Below are positions 53,173-59,988 of a DNA stretch of 64,000 nt, one piece after another (positions within the stretch are counted from its first letter, which is position 1; the number at the start of each line of letters is the position of its first letter). Source of the stretch: Christiangramia portivictoriae DSM 23547 (GTDB lineage Bacteria > Bacteroidota > Bacteroidia > Flavobacteriales > Flavobacteriaceae); contig NZ_KE383972.1 in the NCBI RefSeq assembly GCF_000423045.1, positions 16,615 through 80,614 of the forward strand, given 5' to 3'. The position numbers and the translations under genes were made by a program. Under the pieces are notes generated by a model, which was not told where the DNA came from, did not search any database, and saw only the letters and a program-made list of their open reading frames with translations.

Positions 53173-53838
53173 CTACGAAACAGCTGTTAAATCAATCCAA
53201 TCAATTAGCCACTTATCATCTACCTTCTTTATAAATATTCTAAATCTTCCTCCACTCAGCCGCCCAATTTGATAATTGAAATTCATAACACCATAAGATA
53301 AAGTTTTATCAAACTGTATTCTACTAAAACTTATTACAGAATTTAAGTAAAACTCATCGTCAGTTTTCCAGATTTTATATCCTTCAGGTAATTCAGATCT
53401 ATATATGAATCTAATTTTTTGGTCTGCTTTTAGTTGATTTATATCAATTCGATACTTAGAATCAATGTTTAAAGTATTTAATGATTTTTCTTTTAAATCA
53501 AAATGATTTATTAGTGCTAACTTATCTTCTTTGCTGATAATTAATGTAGAATCCACAATCGCAGTTACTAACTTAACTGTGTCTTTATATAACTCTTTTT
53601 CCTGTCTTTCTAGATCTTTATATATTTCTCTTAATGGTATTGTATCAGTCGGTTTTTGCTCATTTTCTGTTGGAGGAGGTATTTGAAATTCTATTCGTGA
53701 ATCGGAATGAATTGAATCCATCAACTGTGGAAAAACTTCATAAGCAACTTGTTTTTCAAACTTTAATTGCTCGAATTTTTCATTGCTAAAACTAAGCAAT
53801 ATTAGGACTATTATGGAAACGAAAATTTTCTTAAACAT
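53173..53838 (-). CDS. cassette protein, three-copy family (near-duplicate of 63375-64000)
   Basis: 221 residues, almost identical at DNA level to the partial copy at the right edge. Shared family blocks as in the gene at 46537 (FEKQVAYEVFPQLMDSIHSD, TVKLVTAIVDST, KIRFIYRSELPEGYKIWKTD). The N-terminus has a hydrophobic signal but reads LLSFSNEKF where the divergent copy has LLSSCDEKF, so the lipobox Cys is missing here. Function unknown. Confidence 0.65.
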   Translation of the reverse strand: MFKKIFVSIIVLILLSFSNEKFEQLKFEKQVAYEVFPQLMDSIHSDSRIEFQIPPPTENEQKPTDTIPLREIYKDLERQEKELYKDTVKLVTAIVDSTLIISKEDKLALINHFDLKEKSLNTLNIDSKYRIDINQLKADQKIRFIYRSELPEGYKIWKTDDEFYLNSVISFSRIQFDKTLSYGVMNFNYQIGRLSGGRFRIFIKKVDDKWLIDWIDLTAVS

Positions 53839-53847
53839 ATTTGCTAC

Positions 53848-53972
53848 AACGGTCTCGGTTATCGCCAGTTGGCGGAGTAAGGGACGCGGATTTGTCGGCT
53901 TAGTAATGGTTTGTTGGTCAAGTTAATTATTTTCTATCTAAGGCTGCCGCTTCTTGGCGATGAACCGTTGTT
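53848..53972 (-). repeat. attC-28 (type A)
   Basis: TAGTAATGGTTTG, TTTCTATCTAAGGCTGCC and CTTCTTGGCGAT variants. The GIY-YIG-like frame reads into this site to 53927. Closes the cassette with ends GTTGGCAATAGTGCC and GGCATTATTGCCAAC. Confidence 0.92.
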
Positions 53973-54469
53973 GGCAATAGTGCCTTATCTGAAAGTTTAT
54001 CTAGCATTATCATTTCTTCTTTGTTTATAAGATTCTTACGCCTTTCTTTTTCTTTTTTAGAAATGTAACCTGTGCCTTTATAAATATTGATCAATTCGAA
54101 TTCTTCTAAACTTCTAATTTTTCTTTGTAGAATTTTATTTAATCTACGTTCCAATTCATTGATTCTATCTCTATCAATTTTTCTAATATTTTTTTCGCAA
54201 TTATATTCTCCAAAATGGCAGTAGAAGTACTCATAATTATACTTTTCCGTATTTTCAATTTTGTTTCTTATTTGAGAATGAATCTTATTATGTGAAAAAT
54301 GATTTCCAACTCTAGAAATTACAGGATTACATCCATCTCTGTTATCGCCAACTTTTCCAACATACAATTTGGTTGATCCTATATTTTCTATAGGTGTGGC
54401 TACGAATATGTATACAGCCCATTCTTGTTTAGTGGAATGACCTGAAATTTTAAAACTCTTTACTTCCAT
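53927..54469 (-). CDS. cassette protein: GIY-YIG-like nuclease
   Basis: 180 residues. The N-terminal segment WAVYIFVATPIENIGSTKLYVGKVGDNRDG and RVGNHFSHNK fits the GIY-YIG fold (YIF / YVGKVG), with a conserved R in SRVGNH. The remainder is helical. The last ~15 residues are encoded by attC-28, so the natural end may have been lost or the protein uses the repeat. Role unknown; candidates are nuclease-based defence or a homing-type element. Confidence 0.6.
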   Translation of the reverse strand: MEVKSFKISGHSTKQEWAVYIFVATPIENIGSTKLYVGKVGDNRDGCNPVISRVGNHFSHNKIHSQIRNKIENTEKYNYEYFYCHFGEYNCEKNIRKIDRDRINELERRLNKILQRKIRSLEEFELINIYKGTGYISKKEKERRKNLINKEEMIMLDKLSDKALLPTTVHRQEAAALDRK

Positions 54470-54484
54470 TATATATTTTTTGAA

Positions 54485-54591
54485 TGGTAGGGTAGGGAGG
54501 AGTCGAACCTCCCCGCACTCAGTCTTGAATCCAGCACCTAAGCTACTATATATTTCTATACTTTATAGTTAGAAGTATGACCATCTACCCT
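54485..54591 (-). tRNA. tRNA-like gene with enlarged central region, isotype undetermined
   Basis: On the minus strand a 7-bp acceptor stem AGGGTAG (54591-54585) / CTACCCT (54495-54489), discriminator A, encoded CCA (54487-54485) and a perfect T arm GGAGG-TTCGACT-CCTCC (54512-54496) are all present. The part between acceptor and T arm is 72 bases, far over the ~40-55 of normal tRNAs, and I cannot fold a standard D and anticodon arm. A possible short D arm (AGC/GCT) and ATACTT/AAGTAT stem are seen. It may be a degenerate, foreign or special tRNA. The host tRNA-Pro lacks CCA, so CCA here hints at another source. Confidence 0.45.
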
Positions 54592-54785
54592 ACGAGTGCA
54601 ACTCCCAAAACTATACTTTTAATAAACTTAATAATATTCACTTTTTTAAAGCTATTCTTAATTTCATCTATTTTTATCATAATCAGAGTTTTTAAAGTGG
54701 TTAATAAATCAATTGGATTGATGTTTTGCCATATTCTAACTACGAGCATAGTAAAGTCTATAGACTTAGATACCTTAAGGATCAA
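54585..54785 (-). CDS. small cassette ORF upstream of the tRNA-like gene, doubtful
   Basis: 66 residues with a hydrophobic tail (IIKFIKSIVLGVALVG), no signal-peptide pattern and no family. Its stop TAG overlaps the acceptor stem of the tRNA-like gene. It could be a small membrane peptide or just the leader of the RNA; I list it because it is the only sense frame in 240 bp. Confidence 0.3.
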   Translation of the reverse strand: MILKVSKSIDFTMLVVRIWQNINPIDLLTTLKTLIMIKIDEIKNSFKKVNIIKFIKSIVLGVALVG

Positions 54786-54829
54786 GATTTTAGTTTCTTA
54801 TTACAATGAACGTTTCTGGCATTATTGCC

Positions 54830-54954
54830 AACGGTCTCGGCTATCGCAAGTTGCGGGAGTAGGGACGCGGAGTTGTCAGTTTAATTTTTTTCTTTCCTGG
54901 TATCTAAAATTACACTTTTTCGGCAAAACCCGTTATTTGCGATGAGCCGTTGTT
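54830..54954 (-). repeat. attC-29 (type B)
   Basis: CTCGGCTATCGCAAG with TTTGCGATGAGCCG: the pair that is T-A elsewhere is C-G here, another compensatory change. Closes the CPBP cassette, whose frame reads into the site; ends GTTGGCTGTAGTTATT and AATAATTACAGCCAAC. Confidence 0.9.
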
Positions 54955-55740
54955 GGCTGTAGTTATTTTCTTCATTCCCACGAATGTAAGTATAGATCCT
55001 AAAAATATTAAGCTCCAGTAGATGTAATTAAAATTTAAACTATAAATCCAATCATTGTAATTCGAAGCATTAATTAGAAATATCAAATAGTAACTATTCA
55101 TTAAAATCTGAAAAAATATGGAATAAAGAATCTTTCCAGTTTTTATGAAAATCAATCCGCTTAAGATTCCAAATAGGAATGAAGGAATTAAATTTACAGG
55201 TGTTTCTATATGAATTATAGCAAAACAGGAACCTGAAATTAATATAGATGTGATTATACTATTCTTTTTTAGAAGTTTTGATATTAGAAATTTCCTAAAA
55301 AATAATTCTTCTAATAATGGAGTTATAAAAATCACAGTTACAAATTGATATAATAAATCTATTTGATTAATTGAATAACTTTCTTTTTCAAGATTTAAGT
55401 AACCATTATTATAGAATTCCATTAACTTATTTATATCGAAAAATAGTTGATATAATAGTTCTATGCCTATAGAAGCTATTATCAAATATATTAGAATTGA
55501 AATTTTATATTTATTTAATTTAAAATTTACTTTAATTGGAACTTCTACTTTCCAGAAAATTTTAAATAATACCAAGTAGCTAATTACAAACCCAAGAATT
55601 TTACTAACCCATTTTTGATGCGGATTTGATAATGAAATTGGTTGCTCAAATAATTCCATTAGACCTAAAACTCCTATTTGAACCAGGAGAAATATTATTA
55701 TCAATAGAAAGGTTAATAAAAGTGCTTTAGTTATACTCAC
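54910..55740 (-). CDS. cassette protein: CPBP-type intramembrane protease
   Basis: 276 residues from a GTG at 55740, with about seven membrane helices. The EExxxR motif is E144-E145-L-F-F-R149, and the second motif His is H177 in CFAIIHIE; a later N in QILMNSYY is consistent. CPBP (Abi, CAAX-protease-like) proteins act in bacteriocin self-immunity and membrane regulation. The last ~15 residues come from attC-29, so the C-terminus varies with the site. Confidence 0.83.
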   Translation of the reverse strand: MSITKALLLTFLLIIIFLLVQIGVLGLMELFEQPISLSNPHQKWVSKILGFVISYLVLFKIFWKVEVPIKVNFKLNKYKISILIYLIIASIGIELLYQLFFDINKLMEFYNNGYLNLEKESYSINQIDLLYQFVTVIFITPLLEELFFRKFLISKLLKKNSIITSILISGSCFAIIHIETPVNLIPSFLFGILSGLIFIKTGKILYSIFFQILMNSYYLIFLINASNYNDWIYSLNFNYIYWSLIFLGSILTFVGMKKITTANNGSSQITGFAEKV

Positions 55741-55757
55741 TCTAAATAATTACAGCC

Positions 55758-55882
55758 AACGGTCTCGGTTATCGCCAGTTGGCGGAGTAAGGGACGCGGA
55801 TTTGTCGGCTTAGTATTGGTTCGTTGGTCAATTTAATTATTTTCTTTCTAACGCTACCGCTTATTGGCGATGAACCGTTGTT
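55758..55882 (-). repeat. attC-30 (type A)
   Basis: GGTTCGTTGGTCAATTTAATT variant, unpaired G. Closes the M23 peptidase cassette; ends GTTGCCCACAGTTATG and CATAATTGTGGGCAAC match except one base. Confidence 0.93.
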
Positions 55883-55890
55883 GCCCACAG

Positions 55891-56847
55891 TTATGGTATA
55901 TTTTTGATCCTATCTCCTTTAATTGGAGAATAATCTTTTTGCACTGTTCCATTAACTTCGATATTTTTGAAAAAGGATTTTAGAGTAGATCCTGAATCAA
56001 TGTACTTATTAGTCTGAATTTGAAAATGAAGATGTGGTTCTGTTGAATTACCAGAATTTCCACAAAGTGCAATTACATCACCTTGTTTAATTTCTTCGTC
56101 AACTTTTACTTGAATAGAACCTTGTTTTAGATGCGCAAAAAATAAAAATTCATTTTTTGCTGTTTTTATAGTTACTGAATTTCCAGGGATATGCATTTTA
56201 TTCGTTTCACCTGGTTTGTTATCGTGAATTCCATCAACTACCGAAACTATTTTTCCCGAAGCAGGAGAAATTATTTCTTTTCCAAATGCATAAAAATCAT
56301 CATTTTCTGTTCCCTCGTTTAGATATGATCTTCCATTATCATTCATTACAAGAAAATCAAAGGCATGTTTTTGAGATTCAAATTTCACATGATAATTTAA
56401 TTCCTCTGTATCTCCGCCCCAACCAACATACCATTCATTTTTAAATGGAAGAATAAGGTTTGTGGAGTTCATATTTTCTTTTTTTATAGGCTTAATTAAA
56501 AGTCCATTTATTTTTGAATTTTTATCGCTAGAAATATGCAACTGAAATTTTTCATATTCAAACCTTGTATTGTAGGTTGCCCAAGATTCTTTTAGGTATC
56601 CGCTGAATTTATAATCTTTCACTTTTCCAGCTTCACTTCTAAGACTAGCTAAAAAATGATTTGTTTCCTTCTTGGGTAGAGTTCTTTGCATTTGGGATGA
56701 AAATGCACTATAGATTTCCTCAAAGTTCCCTGCGTTATAATTTTCAATAAAAAATTTTACCGTTTCTTGGCTAGCAGTTGTTTGCTCTTGAGCATTACTA
56801 AAATTTAATGAAAGCAATAATATTAGAAGTAATAAGCTTTGTTTCAT
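55891..56847 (-). CDS. cassette protein: M23 peptidase with N-terminal DUF3887-like domain
   Basis: 318 residues from ATG 56847 (MKQSLLLLILLLSLNFSNAQ), chosen because the earlier in-frame start is inside attC-31. Residues ~30-130 look like DUF3887 (YNAGNFEEIYSAFSSQMQRTLP). Residues ~190-300 are an M23 peptidase: SPASGKIVSVVDG, NSVTIKTAKNEFLFFAHLKQGSI, GDVIALCGNSGNSTEPHLHFQI with the catalytic HLH. Exported peptidoglycan endopeptidase or related. Contrast with the metal-less M23 protein at 17611. Confidence 0.86.
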   Translation of the reverse strand: MKQSLLLLILLLSLNFSNAQEQTTASQETVKFFIENYNAGNFEEIYSAFSSQMQRTLPKKETNHFLASLRSEAGKVKDYKFSGYLKESWATYNTRFEYEKFQLHISSDKNSKINGLLIKPIKKENMNSTNLILPFKNEWYVGWGGDTEELNYHVKFESQKHAFDFLVMNDNGRSYLNEGTENDDFYAFGKEIISPASGKIVSVVDGIHDNKPGETNKMHIPGNSVTIKTAKNEFLFFAHLKQGSIQVKVDEEIKQGDVIALCGNSGNSTEPHLHFQIQTNKYIDSGSTLKSFFKNIEVNGTVQKDYSPIKGDRIKNIP

Positions 56848-56857
56848 AATTGTGGGC

Positions 56858-56982
56858 AACGGTCTCGGTTATCGCCAGTTGGCGGAGTAGGGGACGCGGA
56901 TTTGTCGGCTTAGTATTGGTTTGTTGGTCAAATTAATTATTTTCTTTCTAACGCTGCCGCTTATTGGCGATGAACCGATGTT
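56858..56982 (-). repeat. attC-31 (type A)
   Basis: TTGGTCAAATTAATT variant; ends CCGATGTT. The higA stop (TAA) lies in its outer arm GCCTAAC. Closes the second higBA cassette; ends TTAGGCAGC and GCTGCCTAA are perfect. Confidence 0.93.
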
Positions 56983-57280
56983 AGGCAGCGTTATTTTCCA
57001 ACGGTTTTATGTTATTGAATTCTTTCTCTTTCAAAGATCTTTCTTCCTCTAAATCATAATCATCTTGTAAGCCCAACCAAAACTTAGCAGTTGTTCCAAA
57101 ATACTTTGAAAGTCGGAGGGCTGTGTCAGCTGTTATTCTCCTTTTCTTTTTAATGATTTCACTTATTCTTGTCTGCGGAATAAATGTCTCTTTGGAAAGT
57201 CGGTATGCAGTGATTTCCATTGGATCTAAAAACTCTTCTTTCAAGATTTCTCCCGGATGTATGTTTTCAAGTTTTTTCAT
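56981..57280 (-). CDS. higA: HigA-type antitoxin (VapI-like), second copy
   Basis: 99 residues: HPGEILKEEFLDPMEITAYRLSKETFIPQTRISEIIKKKRRITADTA-type helix-turn-helix, then LSKYFGTTAKFWLGLQ. It is the short HigA family, unlike the long form at 34310. It starts 17 bp after the toxin stop and ends on the TAA of attC-31. Intact. Confidence 0.92.
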   Translation of the reverse strand: MKKLENIHPGEILKEEFLDPMEITAYRLSKETFIPQTRISEIIKKKRRITADTALRLSKYFGTTAKFWLGLQDDYDLEEERSLKEKEFNNIKPLENNAA

Positions 57281-57297
57281 ATCTCTAAATTATAAAT

Positions 57298-57582
57298 TTA
57301 ATGGTAGTCAATAATTTGAACTTCAAATGCATTATCATTTTCCCATTTGAACATTATTCTCCATTGTTTATTAATTCTAATGCTGTGATAACCTTCTAAA
57401 TTTCCACTCAACTTTTCCAGATGATTAGCTGGAGGAATGCGTAAGTCATTAATATTTTGTGCGTTATTGAGCATTCTTAATTTTCTTCTAGCTACGTTTT
57501 GAATATTAGCAGGCAACTTTCTGGATTGTGTTCCATTCCAAATTTTGTCAGTTTCTTTTTCTGCAAAAGATTTTAACACCAA
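57298..57582 (-). CDS. higB: HigB-type mRNA interferase toxin, second copy
   Basis: 94 residues with MVLKSFAEKETDKIWNGTQS, ARRKLRMLNNAQNINDLRIPPANHLEKLSG and YHSIRINKQWRIMFKWENDNAFEVQIIDYH, the classical HigB/RelE set including the active-site R in WRIMF and terminal YH. Toxin-first order. Intact, so this module is probably active. Confidence 0.93.
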   Translation of the reverse strand: MVLKSFAEKETDKIWNGTQSRKLPANIQNVARRKLRMLNNAQNINDLRIPPANHLEKLSGNLEGYHSIRINKQWRIMFKWENDNAFEVQIIDYH

Positions 57583-57607
57583 TAATTTTGTTTAACGCTA
57601 CTAACGT

Positions 57608-57615
57608 CAAAGATA
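57608..57615 (-). promoter_or_regulatory. -7 box (TATCTTTG) of second higBA
   Basis: Minus-strand TATCTTTG lies 25 bp before the higB start. No TTTG at the right distance is apparent. It parallels the boxes before the other two toxin-antitoxin cassettes. Confidence 0.45.
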
Positions 57616-57659
57616 AGTAAAAAATTTAAAGTTCTAAGCACAATTAAATTATGCTGCCT

Positions 57660-57784
57660 AACGGTCTCGGTTATCGCCAGTTGGCGGAGTAGGGGACGCG
57701 GGTTTGTCGGCTTACTATTGTTTTGTTGGTTAAATTAATTATTTTCTTTCCAACCCTGCCGCTTATTGGCGATTAACCGTTGTT
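57660..57784 (-). repeat. attC-32 (type A)
   Basis: GACGCGGGTTTGTCGGCTTAC and TTTCCAACCCTGCC variants. Closes the 197-residue cassette; ends GTTATATGCTGTG and TATAGCATATAAC match with two differences. Confidence 0.92.
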
Positions 57785-57797
57785 ATATGCTGTGTTT

Positions 57798-58391
57798 TTA
57801 ATAGAATCTATTTGATTTGGGCTCAAAATTAGACAAATCGGGTTTTCCTTCAATTTTGACGAATTCTTCTTCCTTCTTTAAAATTTTATCTTGCTCATAA
57901 CTGTCAGTTTGAGTTCTACGGATTCCAGTTATAAAATCGAGATTTTGATAAAAGATCTTACCTCGTCCATCTGATGCTACGGAATTATATTCCATTAATT
58001 TAAATTTTCCGTCCCCATACTGGAATTTATGTTCAAAATGCCCACGTAATAGTTCGTGTTTAATCCAGAGATTCCTATCAATAATTTCGATTTCCCAAAA
58101 TCTCTCTCCATTTGATACATTTCTGCCACCAGGGAAATCAGGTAGAATAGCTTTTTCGGTCACTAGAACTAGCTTCTTATTCTTATCATCCTCCCCAAAA
58201 AATATTTCCAGTCTATATGGTCTTTTATCGTTGATGGTATCTTGAGTTACAGAAACAGAATCTAAGGTTTCATCGTTATTAATTTTTCCGATTTCGGACA
58301 TCACAAAATGATCAAAATTAGATTCGTTTTGGGCGAACGAATTGATAATGGAAAGAAAAAATAAAAGAAATAGTAAGTTCGAATCTCTCAT
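57798..58391 (-). CDS. cassette protein: exported, unknown
   Basis: 197 residues from ATG 58391, chosen for the signal peptide (MRDSNLLFLLFFLSIINSFAQ). Then LDSVSVTQDTIN, RPYRLEIFFGEDDKNKKLVLVTEKAI and LWIKHELLRGHFEHKFQYGDGKFKLMEYNS, a beta-propeller- or lipocalin-like strand series. I recognise the pattern from other Bacteroidota exported proteins but not a named family. Confidence 0.58.
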   Translation of the reverse strand: MRDSNLLFLLFFLSIINSFAQNESNFDHFVMSEIGKINNDETLDSVSVTQDTINDKRPYRLEIFFGEDDKNKKLVLVTEKAILPDFPGGRNVSNGERFWEIEIIDRNLWIKHELLRGHFEHKFQYGDGKFKLMEYNSVASDGRGKIFYQNLDFITGIRRTQTDSYEQDKILKKEEEFVKIEGKPDLSNFEPKSNRFY

Positions 58392-58405
58392 AAAATATAG
58401 CATAT

Positions 58406-58530
58406 AACGGTCTCGGGTATCGCCAGTTGGCGGAGTAAAGGACGCGAATTTGTCGGCTTAGTATTGATTTGTTGGTCAAGTTAATTATTTTCTTTCTAAC
58501 GCTGCCGCTTATTGGCGATTAACCGTTGTT
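58406..58530 (-). repeat. attC-33 (type A)
   Basis: CTCGGGTATCGCC and AGTAAAGGACGCGAATTTG variants. Closes the nonsense-broken lipoprotein cassette; ends GTTGTAGAGCGTTAAT and ATTAATGCTCTACAAC match except one base. Confidence 0.92.
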
Positions 58531-58538
58531 GTAGAGCG

Positions 58539-59051
58539 TTAATTTGTAAAATATTTGTTGAATAGTTCCAGATAATACTCCATTCCATAAACGTTTTGGT
58601 AAATCTTAATTCTCTTATTCTTACTGACCATAATTATTCCATAATCAATTGTATATCTGTCAACTAATATCGGGCATTCATAGCAATTATTAATCTTTAG
58701 AAATCTTCTATCGGTGAAGAATTTTTCAATATTTGGATTGTGAAATGAATCTATAGCTTTGGTTATTCCAAATCCAAAATCAGAATCTACTTCATAAATC
58801 CATTCTTTTCCTGATTTTAAATGAGAATTGAATCTTAAACTATCCGGTCTCTAAATTACAATTGATTTTCCTTCAATTTTTAATGTATCTTTTAAATTAC
58901 TCCAGGTAAATTTATTCGGCTGTTCGGAACCATCTATTGTATCCGATTTCTGGTCTTTTTCTTTAGTTGATTTAAGTTCTTCTTTTCTATCAGAGGAATT
59001 TTTACAACTAAAAGTAATTATTAGAACTAGAAATAATCTTTTAATTTTCAT
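58539..59051 (-). pseudogene. cassette lipoprotein with in-frame TAG
   Basis: One frame of 170 codons plus stop from ATG 59051 to TAA 58539-58541, broken only by TAG at 58851-58853 (codon 67). Before it: lipoprotein signal (LVLIITFSC) and a charged linker. After it: RPDSLRFNSHLKSGKEWIYE, ITKAIDSFHNPNIEKFF and NNCYECPILVDRYTID. The downstream part is clearly coding-like, so a single base change likely killed the gene. Family unknown. Confidence 0.75.
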
Positions 59052-59068
59052 TCTTATTAATGCTCTAC

Positions 59069-59193
59069 AACGGTCTCGGTTATCGCCAGTTGGCGGAGTG
59101 CGGGACGCGGATTTGTCGGCTTAGTATTGGTTTGTTGGTCAAGTTAACTATTTTCTTACTAACGGTGCCGCTTATTGGCGATTAACCGTTGTT
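59069..59193 (-). repeat. attC-34 (type A)
   Basis: AGTTAACTATTTTC variant. Closes the 206-residue cassette; ends GTTGTAAACAGTTTT and AAAATTGTTTACAAC match except one base. Confidence 0.93.
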
Positions 59194-59203
59194 GTAAACA
59201 GTT

Positions 59204-59824
59204 TTAATGTACCACTAAATAAACAAGGAAAAACTGTGGAATTCTGTACTTATTATACCATTCGCTAACTATTACATTGCCGTTCGTTACTTCGCAATAA
59301 CCTAAATTTCCTTTATTAGGATCCCTGTTAGGAGGAGTAATTAGAGCAATTTGTAACGGCTCGTTTAATTGAAAAGTTAAGTAAGGTGAGCCATCATTTA
59401 AAGGTCTTAAGCTAAAATTACCATCTTGAAAAACTTCAAGTGTTTCAAATATGTTTTTATTCTGATATCGTGGAAAGTAAAATGCAATTTTTTCAAAATT
59501 CAATATATTTTGAGTTATCAAATTAAATTCAAAATTATCACCGATAGTTGGCATTTTTTCTTCTTTAGTATCAATCGCTAAATTTTCTTTGAACAATTGA
59601 CCATCTCGATATTCTTTAATGATAATTTTATAATTTTTCCCTTTTAAAGACTGAACGCTATCTAGCTCAAAATGAATCTTCTCTAATCCGAGAAACAGGG
59701 ACTCTTGAATGTGATTTTCTATAGGGACTACTAATTTTGATTTTAAGCGAAATTGTTCTGCTTGTTGAGCAAAGCCTATAAAATTGATTAAAAATATTAG
59801 AATAAATAGGTTAAATTTTGACAT
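59204..59824 (-). CDS. cassette protein: exported, paralogue of chromosomal 27283-27951
   Basis: 206 residues with signal peptide (INFIGFAQ). KNYKIIIKEYRDGQLFKENL, ISF-type strands and the C-terminal block IALITPPNRDPNKGNLGYCEV...RIPQFFLVYLVV correspond to the chromosomal protein outside the array (ITPNRNPDGSGSYCRV...IPHYYLIEIEF). This gives a link between cassette cargo and host genes. Function unknown. Confidence 0.63.
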   Translation of the reverse strand: MSKFNLFILIFLINFIGFAQQAEQFRLKSKLVVPIENHIQESLFLGLEKIHFELDSVQSLKGKNYKIIIKEYRDGQLFKENLAIDTKEEKMPTIGDNFEFNLITQNILNFEKIAFYFPRYQNKNIFETLEVFQDGNFSLRPLNDGSPYLTFQLNEPLQIALITPPNRDPNKGNLGYCEVTNGNVIVSEWYNKYRIPQFFLVYLVVH

Positions 59825-59849
59825 AGAATTATCTTTTAAAATTGTTTAC

Positions 59850-59974
59850 AACGGTCCCGGCTATCGCAAGTTGCGGGAGTAAGGACGCGGATTTGTCGGC
59901 TTAGGTTTTTTATTTCCTGATTTCTAAAATTACAATTTTTCGACAATATCCGTTATTTGCGATGAGCCGTTGTT
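59850..59974 (-). repeat. attC-35 (type B)
   Basis: CCCGGCTATCGCAAG with TTTGCGATGAGCCG. Closes the 3.3-kb Hachiman cassette, the largest here; ends TTAGCCACTGGCCAAT and ATTGGCTTGTGACTAA match with three differences. Confidence 0.92.
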
Positions 59975-59988
59975 AGCCACTGGCCAAT

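Noticed and set aside
49983..54945. Plus-strand frames ending in LKLHFF..TRYLR
   Set aside because: Same artefact on type B sites; the shared tail comes from the attC inner sequence.
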